Below are positions 1 through 7,300 of a stretch of 64,000 bases of DNA, piece after piece. The stretch comes from JACVRW01 sp036407035 (GTDB lineage Bacteria; Actinomycetota; Thermoleophilia; Solirubrobacterales; Thermoleophilaceae), in NCBI GenBank assembly GCA_036407035.1, contig DASXAA010000093.1, forward strand, positions 1 through 64,000, given 5' to 3'. A model generated the notes under the pieces. That model was not told where the DNA came from. It did not search any database and saw nothing but the letters and a program-made list of their open reading frames with translations. How positions within the stretch are numbered: position 1 is the first letter of the stretch; every line of letters starts with the position of its first letter. A program made the position numbers and the translations under genes.

Positions 1-3
1 ACA

Positions 4-20
4 CGCGCCCCATGGGCGCG
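4..20. terminator. GC-rich hairpin before the first gene
   Basis: A 7-bp perfect stem (CGCGCCC / GGGCGCG) with a CAT loop. It may be the terminator of a gene lying outside the window. There is no U-tract, so this is a structural call only. Confidence 0.3.
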
Positions 21-40
21 GCAGCCTACACTCGGCCGGC

Positions 41-1120
41 TTGGCCAACGTCCTCGTCACCGGCGCCACGGGCTTCATCGGCTCCCACGTGGCGCGGCTG
101 CTCGCCGAGCGCGGCGACGAGGTGACGCTGGGCGTCGAGGAGAACGGCACCGACGCGGCCATCGCGGAGCTCGACCTGCGCCGCGTGAAGCTCGACGTGC
201 TCGACCGGCGCTCGCTGCGGCGAGCCCTGCGCGGCGCCGAGCGCGTGTTCCACTGCGCCGGGATGATGTCGGTGCGGCCCGCCGACTCGGAGCGGATCTT
301 CGAGGTGAACGTCGGGGGTACCAAGCTGGTGATGGAGGAGTGCCTGCGGGCCGGGATCGAGCGGGTCGTCTACACCTCGAGCTCGGCGGTGGTCGGGCCG
401 GCCGAGCCCGGCAGGGCCGCCGACGAGACGCAGCTGTTCACCGCCGGGCGGCTCGGCATCCCGTACGTGAACTCGGTGCACGAGGCCGAGATCGAGGCGA
501 TGCGCGTGGCCGCGCGCGGTCTGCCGCTCGTCTGCGTGAACCCGGCGTTCTGCTTCGGCGCCGGCGACCACCGCCTGACCTCGACGCGCCTCGTCCGCTC
601 GTTCGTGCTCGGGCGCGTGCCCGTCTACCTCGACGGCGCCGTCTCGATCGTCGACGTGCGCGACGTCGCGGCCGGGCACCTGCTCGCCGACGAGCGCGGC
701 GAGCCGGGCGAGCGCTACATCCTCGGCGGGCGCAACTTCACCTTCGACCGGCTCTTCGCGGACCTCGGCCGCCTGTCCGGCATCGACCCGCCGGTGAAGG
801 TCCCGCCGGGTCTGGCCGGCGCCGCCGCCGCGGTGATCGAGGCGAGCGGCAGGCGCAGCCCGCTGACGGCCTCGGAGGTGAGGGCGGCGAGCCAGCGGTG
901 GACGTACAGCTCGGCCAAGGCGCGCCGCGAGCTCGGCTGGCGGGCCCGCCCGCACGAGGAGACGCTCGAGGCCACGGTCGCCTGGCACCTCGAGCGCGAG
1001 CACGACCGGATCGCGCGCACGCGCCGGTCCCAGCAGATCCAGTACCGCCTCGCGGGGATGGCGCTCGGGGCCGTGGAGGAGGTGGCCGGAGTCGTGCGGC
1101 GGGTGGCCCGCCGCGCGTAG
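41..1120 (+). CDS. NAD(P)-dependent epimerase/dehydratase-like extended SDR
   Basis: A 359-residue extended short-chain dehydrogenase/reductase resembling dihydroflavonol reductase and hopanoid-associated epimerase types. The Rossmann motif TGATGFIG sits at residues 7-14 and binds the dinucleotide. The substrate cannot be told from sequence. At the usual catalytic YxxxK position the gene reads Y142-V-N-S-V146, so the catalytic lysine is a valine; either the chemistry is changed or the protein is not a canonical oxidoreductase. The start is a TTG, chosen because the Rossmann strand begins at once and a TACACT box ends 8 bases upstream, as in other leaderless genes here. It is followed at 13 bases by a GST-fold gene. 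Confidence 0.85.
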   Translation: MANVLVTGATGFIGSHVARLLAERGDEVTLGVEENGTDAAIAELDLRRVKLDVLDRRSLRRALRGAERVFHCAGMMSVRPADSERIFEVNVGGTKLVMEECLRAGIERVVYTSSSAVVGPAEPGRAADETQLFTAGRLGIPYVNSVHEAEIEAMRVAARGLPLVCVNPAFCFGAGDHRLTSTRLVRSFVLGRVPVYLDGAVSIVDVRDVAAGHLLADERGEPGERYILGGRNFTFDRLFADLGRLSGIDPPVKVPPGLAGAAAAVIEASGRRSPLTASEVRAASQRWTYSSAKARRELGWRARPHEETLEATVAWHLEREHDRIARTRRSQQIQYRLAGMALGAVEEVAGVVRRVARRA

Positions 1121-1133
1121 CTACCCTCAGCGA

Positions 1134-1394
1134 ATGGCCACGCTGTACCGCTGCAAGGCGCCGACGGACCTCGTCTGCCGCTGCGGTAAGGTCGCCCGCC
1201 GGATGCGCTCGATGGGCATGGAGTTCGACGAGGTGCGGGTGCCGTTCCTGAAGCGCGACCGGCCGGAGGTGGAGGATTTGACCGGTCAGCGATGGGTACC
1301 CGTGCTCGTGCACGGTGACGAGGTGATCCACGACTCCCATCGCATACTCCAGTACCTCGACTGGCTCGCAAACGGCGGGGAGAGAGCCGCATGA
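1134..1394 (+). CDS. Glutathione S-transferase N-terminal-domain / glutaredoxin-fold small protein
   Basis: An 86-residue stand-alone thioredoxin-fold domain of the GST N-terminal type. It opens with a beta strand (MATLYRC), has a cysteine-containing first helix (VCRCGKVARRM), a cis-proline-type WVPVLV stretch, and the GST-like ending DSHRILQYLD. Full GSTs are about 200 residues, so the C-terminal helical domain is absent. Actinobacteria generally use mycothiol rather than glutathione, so the thiol partner is unknown. TACCCT ends 6 bases before the ATG and there is no Shine-Dalgarno, so it is probably leaderless. Its stop overlaps the next start (ATGA), indicating coupling to the small basic protein downstream. 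Confidence 0.75.
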   Translation: MATLYRCKAPTDLVCRCGKVARRMRSMGMEFDEVRVPFLKRDRPEVEDLTGQRWVPVLVHGDEVIHDSHRILQYLDWLANGGERAA

Positions 1395-1570
1395 GCAAGA
1401 TCGCGCGCACCGCCCGCACCGTTAGACGGGCATGGCCGGTCGTCCTGATGGCGTGGGAGCGCTGGCAGGCGCTGCCGCCCGAGGACAAGGAGCGCTACCG
1501 GCGCCAGCTCCGCGAGTACGCGGAGCGCGGACGCAAGATCGTCGAGGATCAGCGGCGCAAGCGCCGCTGA
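1391..1570 (+). CDS. Small basic hypothetical protein
   Basis: A 59-residue protein beginning MSKIARTARTVRRAWPVVL and ending in a highly charged helix rich in Arg and Lys. The start ATG overlaps the stop of the GST-fold gene (ATGA), which is the main support for it being real. The central segment reads PPEDKERYRRQLREYAERGRK, an amphipathic basic helix that could contact nucleic acid or ribosomes, although no family is recognised. It runs toward the convergent glutaredoxin gene with a gap of only 4 bases. Confidence 0.6.
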   Translation: MSKIARTARTVRRAWPVVLMAWERWQALPPEDKERYRRQLREYAERGRKIVEDQRRKRR

Positions 1571-1574
1571 GCCG

Positions 1575-1967
1575 CTACTCCAGCCGGTTCTCGAGGCCGA
1601 TCGGCCGCTGCGCGGGCGCCGGCTCCTGGACCGCCGCCGGCTGCTCCGGCTGCTCGACGCCGAGCACCTCCGCGAGCTCACCGGACTCGTACATCTCGAG
1701 CACGATGTCCGACCCGCCGACCAGCTCGCCGTCCACGAACAGCTGCGGGATCGTCGGCCAGCCGGAGAGCCCGGACAGCTCCTCGCGGATGCGGGCGTCG
1801 GGCAGGATGTCGAGTGCCGCGTACTGCACGCTGAGCGCGTTCAGGACCGCGGCCGTGCGCGCGGAGAAGCCGCACGCCGGCTGGTTCGGGGTGCCCTTCA
1901 TGAAGAGCATCACCCGGTTCTCCTTGATCGCGTTCTCGAGGAAGTCGCGGATCTCGTCGTTCGTCAT
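1575..1967 (-). CDS. grxD: Grx4-family monothiol glutaredoxin
   Basis: A 130-residue monothiol glutaredoxin with the diagnostic CGFS active site at residues 32-35, the preceding KGTPNQPAC segment and the GGWPTIPQLFV-like cis-proline region (here SGWPTIPQLFVDGELVGGSD). Family members bind a shared [2Fe-2S] cluster, often in a complex with BolA, and move clusters to client proteins. The core ends near residue 105 and a Pro/Gln-rich tail of about 25 residues follows. The start overlaps the stop of the upstream bolA-like gene (ATGA), so the two are a translationally coupled pair. An A-type carrier gene is divergent next door, giving a three-gene Fe-S trafficking module. Confidence 0.93.
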   Translation of the reverse strand: MTNDEIRDFLENAIKENRVMLFMKGTPNQPACGFSARTAAVLNALSVQYAALDILPDARIREELSGLSGWPTIPQLFVDGELVGGSDIVLEMYESGELAEVLGVEQPEQPAAVQEPAPAQRPIGLENRLE

Positions 1968-2203
1968 TGGGAGTCCCCTGGGATCGTGGTCTTGATGGAG
2001 AGCGCGTGGATCGGCCCGCCGATGTCGTCGCCGAAGACCTCGTAGATCAGCCGGTGCTGCTGGATCCTGCTGAGGCCGCGGAAGCGGTCGGACTCGACAT
2101 GGGCGCGGAAGTGGTCGCCACCCCCGGTCAGGTCCTCGATCGCGACCTCCGCCCCCGGCAGCGCCTCCTCGATGCGCGCCCTCAGTGATTCTGCGCTTGG
2201 CAT
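1964..2203 (-). CDS. BolA/IbaG family protein
   Basis: A 79-residue BolA-family protein. It shows the family layout: an N-terminal helix (SLRARIEEALPGAEV), strands ending in GGDHFRAHVES, then the conserved FRGLSRIQQHRLIYEVFGD segment with the invariant histidine that can ligate a [2Fe-2S] cluster with a CGFS glutaredoxin, and the closing HALSIKTT. It is coupled by an ATGA overlap to grxD, the known partner. The start was chosen at the ATG at 2203 because the preceding open reading is low-complexity and a TACCCT -10 box lies 9 bases upstream. Confidence 0.9.
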   Translation of the reverse strand: MPSAESLRARIEEALPGAEVAIEDLTGGGDHFRAHVESDRFRGLSRIQQHRLIYEVFGDDIGGPIHALSIKTTIPGDSQ

Positions 2204-2212
2204 CCGGTCTTC

Positions 2213-2218
2213 AGGGTA
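2213..2218 (-). promoter_or_regulatory. Candidate -10 box (TACCCT) of the bolA-grxD pair
   Basis: Read on the minus strand, TACCCT is followed by 9 bases and then the bolA ATG, with no Shine-Dalgarno, which suggests a leaderless transcript. No good -35 was found. Confidence 0.45.
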
Positions 2219-2234
2219 CCTGTCGCAGCGCCGA

Positions 2235-2240
2235 TACAAT
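2235..2240 (+). promoter_or_regulatory. Candidate -10 box (TACAAT) of the Fe-S carrier gene
   Basis: TACAAT is a near-consensus -10 and ends 8 bases before the ATG at 2249, so the transcript would be leaderless. It lies in the 45-base gap between divergent bolA and the Fe-S carrier gene, so the two promoters are back to back. Confidence 0.5.
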
Positions 2241-2248
2241 GTAGGCCG

Positions 2249-2605
2249 ATGGTGTTGCTCACCGACATCGCAGCCGGGAAGGTCCGCGACTTCATGGAGG
2301 GCCAGAGCGCCGAGGGCGAGGTCGGCCTTCGAGTGGGGGTCCGCGGCGGCGGCTGCTCCGGGTTCCAGTACGCGCTCGCCCTCGACGAGCGCCGCGAGGG
2401 GGACCACGTGTTCGAGACGGGCGGCATCCACGTGATCGTCGACCCCGCGAGCCTGCCCTACGTGGACGGCTCCACCGTCGACTACACCGAGACGTTCATG
2501 GGCTCCGGATTCGAGGTCAAGAACCCGAACGTCGTCGCCTCGTGCGGCTGCGGCTCGTCGTTCCGCATCGCGGACGAAGAGCCCAGTTGCGGCGCCTCCG
2601 TCTGA
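2249..2605 (+). CDS. erpA: A-type iron-sulfur cluster carrier (ErpA/IscA/HesB family)
   Basis: A 118-residue A-type carrier. It has the three conserved cysteines: C36 in GGGCSGFQY and C99/C101 in the SCGCGSSF motif. These bind an Fe-S cluster in transit from the SUF scaffold to apo-enzymes. The strand NPNVVASCGCG and the length are typical of the family. Naming it erpA rather than iscA is a convention for actinobacterial single copies. It is divergent from bolA-grxD, so carrier and trafficking partners share a 45-base promoter region. The ATG follows a TACAAT box by 8 bases. Confidence 0.92.
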   Translation: MVLLTDIAAGKVRDFMEGQSAEGEVGLRVGVRGGGCSGFQYALALDERREGDHVFETGGIHVIVDPASLPYVDGSTVDYTETFMGSGFEVKNPNVVASCGCGSSFRIADEEPSCGASV

Positions 2606-2617
2606 CGGCGTCCCTTC

Positions 2618-2881
2618 TCACGACTGGGTGACCGCCCCCGTCTGACGGCGGCGGGTCGTCAGCACGAGCGCGCCTCCCGCGCCGATCATCCCGAGCGCCG
2701 CGGCGGCGCCGATCCCGGCGTCGCCCCAGTCGAAGCCGCTGCTCGGCGACTCCTGGACGACGCGCGCCTCGGGCGCGGGCTGCGGGCCGAGGAACTGCTC
2801 GACGGGGCGGGCCGAGGCGGACGGCGCCGCCGCCGCGGCGATCGAGAGGGCCAGTGCGAGGGGGCCGAGTCTGAGGGTCAT
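2618..2881 (-). CDS. Small exported protein with C-terminal GFDWGDAxIGAA membrane tail
   Basis: An 87-residue protein. Residues 1-24 form a signal peptide (MTLRLGPLALALSIAAAAA, cleavage near SASA-RP). After a short Pro-rich spacer comes the motif SSGFDWGDAGIGAAAALG, then a hydrophobic segment and a basic end (TTRRRQTG). This tripartite C-terminus (motif, membrane span, basic tail) recurs in the protein at 9405-9824. The start ATG has a GGAAGG Shine-Dalgarno. It lies downstream of the LuxR gene on the same strand, and an 18-bp palindrome in the gap matches one at the luxR start. No function is known to me. Confidence 0.75.
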   Translation of the reverse strand: MTLRLGPLALALSIAAAAAPSASARPVEQFLGPQPAPEARVVQESPSSGFDWGDAGIGAAAALGMIGAGGALVLTTRRRQTGAVTQS

Positions 2882-2946
2882 CTCCGTCACCTTCCGTGCG
2901 AGTCGAGGGGGTGAGTTGACCGTAGCCCCGCGCCCGCGCCGCGTCG

Positions 2947-2964
2947 ATTCGCCGATCGGCGTAT
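2947..2964. promoter_or_regulatory. Palindromic operator copy 1
   Basis: ATTCGCCGATCGGCGTAT is an almost perfect 18-bp inverted repeat (one mismatched pair) immediately after the luxR stop codon and 65 bases upstream of the small exported gene. It matches the palindrome at 3759-3776 in 15 of 18 positions. A shared LuxR-family or other dimeric regulator site is inferred. Confidence 0.55.
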
Positions 2965-3774
2965 CTAGGCGGGGGGCCTGCGGCCCGTCCTGGCCACGGC
3001 CTCGGCGCGGTTCGACACCCCGAGCCGCGCGTAGATGTTGTCCAGGTGCTTCTTGACCGTGCCGGGCGAGATCCACAGCTTCTCCGCGATCGCCGCGTTC
3101 GTCAGCCCGGCGGCCACCAGCTCGAGCACCTCGGCCTCGCGCGTGCTGAGCCGCTCGAGCTCCTCCGGCTCGCGGCCGCCGGCCGCGCGCCGCAACTCGG
3201 TCGTCTCGTGGATGCGCGCGAGATGGGGCCTCACCAGCTCGAGTACGGCGCGGTCGCGGGCGGAGAAGTCGCCGTGCGCCCGGTCGAGGACGAAGTTGCG
3301 CGTGCGCGTCCGCGAGCGGGCGATGCCGACCTCGAGCTCTGCGACGAAGCCCGCGGGCCGGAACCAGTCGGCGTAGATCCGCATGTCCTGCAGCCGCCGG
3401 CGGGAGACCAGATCCGACAGTCGCGTGGCGGAGAAGTCGCCGTACGCCACCTGGCGGTGGCAGAGCGGATGGTGGTCGACGATCCGCCAGAAGAGCCCGT
3501 CCTCCTCGCCGTCCTCACCATGGCCGCCGTTTGTGTCGAAGTACTCGACGGTGCGGTTTCGCATGCGGTCGATCTCGCAGTAGGCGACCTCGTCGCACGG
3601 CACGAGGCGCTGCATCGCCTCGAGCGTCGCCGGCGCGAAGGGGCGCGCGCCCGAGACCGCCCAGGCGGTCTCGACGAACTCGAGGGCGGCGCGAAGATCG
3701 GTGCGGCGCAGGCTCTCCAAACCAGGGCTCACGATACGCCCGTCCGCATGTCCCGAAAATACGCCGAACGGCAT
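2965..3774 (-). CDS. LuxR-family transcriptional regulator with C-terminal HTH
   Basis: A 269-residue regulator. The N-terminal two thirds look like a ligand-sensing domain of the kind found in actinobacterial LuxR proteins (AAYCEIDR-type strand, here CDEVAYCEIDRMRNRTVEYFD). The C-terminal 65 residues are a GerE/LuxR helix-turn-helix (LSTREAEVLELVAAGLTNAA, IAEKLWISPGTVKKHLDNIY). The ligand is unknown. The ATG at 3774 sits inside an 18-bp palindrome. A GTG 42 bases downstream (3732) would remove 14 unconserved residues and leave the palindrome in the leader, so it is a serious alternative start. The regulator may control itself and the exported protein downstream. Confidence 0.88.
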   Translation of the reverse strand: MPFGVFSGHADGRIVSPGLESLRRTDLRAALEFVETAWAVSGARPFAPATLEAMQRLVPCDEVAYCEIDRMRNRTVEYFDTNGGHGEDGEEDGLFWRIVDHHPLCHRQVAYGDFSATRLSDLVSRRRLQDMRIYADWFRPAGFVAELEVGIARSRTRTRNFVLDRAHGDFSARDRAVLELVRPHLARIHETTELRRAAGGREPEELERLSTREAEVLELVAAGLTNAAIAEKLWISPGTVKKHLDNIYARLGVSNRAEAVARTGRRPPA

Positions 3775-3776
3775 AT
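3759..3776. promoter_or_regulatory. Palindromic operator copy 2
   Basis: ATACGCCGAACGGCATAT is an 18-bp imperfect palindrome overlapping the annotated luxR start. With copy 1 the consensus is ATwCGCCGAwCGGCrTAT. The position suits autoregulation, especially if translation begins at the downstream GTG at 3732. Confidence 0.55.
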
Positions 3777-3822
3777 CGGCGCGACTTGGCGCGCGAGCGG
3801 CGTGAGCGCCGGGCAGCCGTTG

Positions 3823-3828
3823 TAGTCT
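3823..3828 (+). promoter_or_regulatory. Candidate -10 box (TAGTCT)
   Basis: TAGTCT ends 6 bases before the GTG at 3835, and no Shine-Dalgarno is present. It fits the leaderless pattern seen across the window. Confidence 0.4.
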
Positions 3829-3834
3829 GAGCCC

Positions 3835-4302
3835 GTGGCGGACCAGGTGGCGACGCAGACCGCTCCCGAACCCGAGACGCGGGCCGCTCCTCAGGAGGGC
3901 TCGCGCATCAAGCGCATCGTGCTTGCCACGCTGATGGCGATCGTTGCCGTGAACATCTGGACCGGCAGCCCGCTGTTCGCCGTGTGGGTGGGCTCGAAGG
4001 TGCAGGGCGACGGCCCGCCCAAGATGGGCGCGCTCGTGGCGGTGATCGCCGTGCTCGGCGCGCTCAGCTTCCTGCTGTACCAGCTGATGCAGCGGATCGG
4101 CCGCGCCTACGACAAGGCGGCCGGCATCAGGCCCGGCGCCCGGACGCACGCGCCGTGGATGCGGAGCATGCGCGACGACGAGAAGCGCGACCCGAGCGTC
4201 AGGCCCGTCAGTGCCATCGAGCTCATCGTCGTGATCTCGGTGATCTTCGCGGTCATCGCCTTCGAGATCTGGTTCTTCTTCTTCGCCGGCGCGCCGTTCT
4301 AG
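3835..4302 (+). CDS. Three-span membrane protein of unknown function
   Basis: A 155-residue integral membrane protein starting with GTG. A charged N-terminus of about 25 residues is followed by a hydrophobic span (about 28-58, interrupted by WTGSPLF), a second span (about 63-83, ALVAVIAVLGALSFLLYQLM), a basic loop with GIRPGARTHAPWMR, and a third span at the C-terminus with a FFFF run (about 130-152). No enzymatic motif or family is recognised. It is divergent from luxR with 60 bases between starts and is followed by a hairpin, so it is probably monocistronic. Confidence 0.75.
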   Translation: MADQVATQTAPEPETRAAPQEGSRIKRIVLATLMAIVAVNIWTGSPLFAVWVGSKVQGDGPPKMGALVAVIAVLGALSFLLYQLMQRIGRAYDKAAGIRPGARTHAPWMRSMRDDEKRDPSVRPVSAIELIVVISVIFAVIAFEIWFFFFAGAPF

Positions 4303-4320
4303 GCGCCGCCACGGCGGCTT

Positions 4321-4338
4321 GCGGGTCCCTGAACCCGC
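4321..4338 (+). terminator. Hairpin between membrane protein and SARP gene
   Basis: GCGGGT / ACCCGC stem (6 bp) with a 6-base loop, 18 bases after the stop codon at 4302 and just before the -10 box of the next gene. A second small GC hairpin precedes it. No U-tract. Confidence 0.45.
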
Positions 4339-4341
4339 CTC

Positions 4342-4347
4342 TACGGT
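4342..4347 (+). promoter_or_regulatory. Candidate -10 box (TACGGT)
   Basis: TACGGT ends 8 bases before the TTG start of the SARP giant. This supports the TTG as a leaderless start. Confidence 0.4.
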
Positions 4348-4355
4348 TGTGAGAC

Positions 4356-7300
4356 TTGGACTTTCGCGTGCTCGGCCCACTCGAGGTCGCGGACGATCGT
4401 GGCCTCGCGCTCTCGATCGGTACGGGGCGGCAACGCGCCCTGTTGGCTCTCCTGATCCTGCGAGCCAACGAGCTGGTGACGAGCGACCGGCTGGTGGAGG
4501 AGCTGTGGGGCGAGTCGCCGCCGCCCACCGCCCAGCGGATGCTCCACAACCAGGTGTCCGCCCTACGGCGCGCGCTCGGCCGCAACGGGCGACTCGAGAC
4601 CCGCGGTAGCGCCTACCGGCTGAATGTCCGGCAGGGCGAGCGGGACGTGGACCGCTTCGAGGAGCTCTTGACGAGCGGCCGTGGCCGGATGGAGACGGAC
4701 CCGCAGGGCGCCGCCGAGGCGCTGCGCGAGGCGCTCGCGCTGTGGCGGGGCCGTCCGCTCTCGGACCTCTCGTACGAGCGGTTCGCGCAGGCCGAGATCG
4801 CGCGCCTCGAGGAGCGTCGCCTCGTGGCGTTCGAGGCGCGGGTGGACGCCGAGCTTGCGCTCGGCCACCACGCCGATCTGGTCTCCGAGCTCGAGGCTGC
4901 CGTCGCCGAGGAGCCGCTCCGCGAGCGCCCGCACGAGCAGCTGATGCTCGCGCTGTACCGCTCCGGCCGCCAGGCGGACGCGCTCGAGGCCTATCGCCGT
5001 GCACGCCGCACGCTCGTGGAGGAGGTCGGGGTGGAGCCGGGTGCCCGGCTGCGGGCGCTGCACGAGGCGATCCTGGCGCAGGATCCCGCGCTTGACCCGC
5101 CACCGGCTTCGGAGGAGCTCCCGGCGGCGCTCGCAGGCGGCTCGCCGATACTGGCCGGGCGCGAACGGGAGCTGGCCCTGCTGACCGGCCTGCTGGCCGA
5201 CGCCTGCGAGGGACGCGGCGCGGTCGTGCTCGTCGGCGGACCGCCGGGCAGCGGGAAGACCCGTCTGGCCGCCGAGCTCGCCGGCGAGGCGCTGCGCCGG
5301 CGGGTGGCCGTTCTCTACGCGCACGCCGGCGAGGCGCTCGCCGCGGTCCGGGAGGCCGAGGAGAGCGAGTACCCGGCGCTCCTCGTCATCGACGACGCCG
5401 ACGAGGCCGATCCCGAGCTGCTCGATCGCGCCGCCACGGCCGCGGCCGAGCGGTCGCGGCTGCTGGTCCTGATCCTGCACGCGGGCGTCGACGCATCGCC
5501 GGCGCTCGCGGCCCGTGCGTCCCGCTCGCTGGAGCTGGGGCCGCTCGCCGACGCCGCGGTCGCCCAGATCGCCGGCCTCTACCAGCCCGCCGGCGCCGAC
5601 CCCCTGCCGGCGGACGCGCTGGCCGCCGAGAGCGGCGGCCTCCCCCTGGCCGTGCACCGCGTCGCGGCGGAGTGGGCGCGGCAGCGCGCCACGCGCGCGG
5701 CGGGCCTCAGCGCCGGGAGAGCGGCGGCCGAGCGCGACGAGCTCCGCGCGGCGGAGGCGGAGCTCACCGGCGACCTGCTCGCCCTGCGGGCGGTGGACGA
5801 GCACGACCGTCTCTACCGCGGCGAGGGCGACGGCGCGCCACTGCCGGCCGTCTGCCCGTTCCCCGGGCTCGCCACGTTCGATGCCGCCCATGCCGAGTAC
5901 TTCTTCGGCCGCGAGCGGCTCGTGACCGAGCTGGTGGCGCGGCTCGTAGGCGCCCCGCTCCTGGCCGTGGTCGGGCCGTCGGGGAGCGGCAAGTCATCGG
6001 CGGTGCGGGCGGGCCTGATGCCCGCGCTCGCGAGCGGTGTGCTGCCCGGGTCCGAGGGCTGGGCCCAGGCGTTGATGCGGCCGGGTCGGCATCCGCTCGC
6101 CGAGCTCGAGCGCCTGCCGCCGGAGGCCGGCGCCGAGGCCGTGCTGGTCGTGGACCAGTTCGAGGAGGTCTTCACGGTCTGCCGCGACGAGCGGGAGCGG
6201 GCGGACTTCCTCGATGCGATCGTGACGCTTGCCGAGGACCGCGACCGGCGCGTGCACGTGGTCGTCGCCATGCGCGCGGACTTCTACGGTCATTGCGCGA
6301 GCCACGACGGGCTGGGCCGGCTCGTCGAGGCGAACCAGGTGCTGGTCGGCCCAATGCGCCGCGACGAGCTGCGCAGGGCGATCGTCGAGCCCGCGCGCCG
6401 CGTGGGGCTGCGGGTGGAGCCGTCTCTCACCGACGCGCTGATCGTCGACGTGCTCGACGCGCCCGGCGGTCTGCCGCTCCTGTCCGCGGCGCTGCTCGAG
6501 CAGTGGCGCGAGCGCGACGGCCGGGTGATGCGCCGCGCGGCGTACGAGCGCACCGGCGGTGTGCGGGGCGCGGTCGGACGGCTCGCCGAGGCGACCTGGG
6601 CGCGTCTGTCCGATGCCGAGCGCCCCGCCGCCAGGCGCATCATGCTTCGCCTCGCCGACGCCGGAGAGGACGGAGCCGCGTTCGTGCGCCGCCGCGTCCC
6701 CCTCGAGGAGCTCGAGCCCGAGCGCGACCCCCGAGCGGCGGCCGCGCTCGACGCCCTCGCCGACAGCCGCCTCGTCACGATCGACGATGGGGCCGTCGAG
6801 GTCGCGCACGAGGCGCTGTTGCGGGAATGGCCGCGCCTGCGGGCGTGGCTCGAGGAGGACGCGGCGGGCCGCCGGCTGCACCAGCACCTGGCCGGAGCCG
6901 CGCGCGAGTGGGACGCCGCCGGCCGCGACCGCGGCGAGCTCTACCGGGGCGCCCGCCTTGCGTCGGCGCTCGACTGGCACGCCGGCCACGAGGGAGACCT
7001 CAACCAGCTCGAGCGCGAGTTCCTCGCCGCGAGCCGCGCCGACGCCGAGCACGAGGCCGAGCACCAGCGTCGGGCGAACCGCCGCCTGCGCACCCTCCTC
7101 GCGGGGCTCGCGGCGCTGCTCGCCCTGGCGATCGTGGCCGGCGTCGTGGCGCTCAACCAGCGGGGCGAGGCCCGCGACGCCGCGCTCACAGCCGACGCCC
7201 AGCGCCTCGGGGTGGAGGCGCTCAACCAGGACCGCCTGGACCGGGCCCTGCTGTACGCCCGCGCAGCCGTCGCGCTCGATGACTCACCGGCCACCGAGGG

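Noticed and set aside
2965..5103. A 712-residue LuxR-type protein made by reading upstream of 3774
   Set aside because: The added N-terminal part is the antisense of the membrane protein and the SARP gene and has shadow-frame composition.
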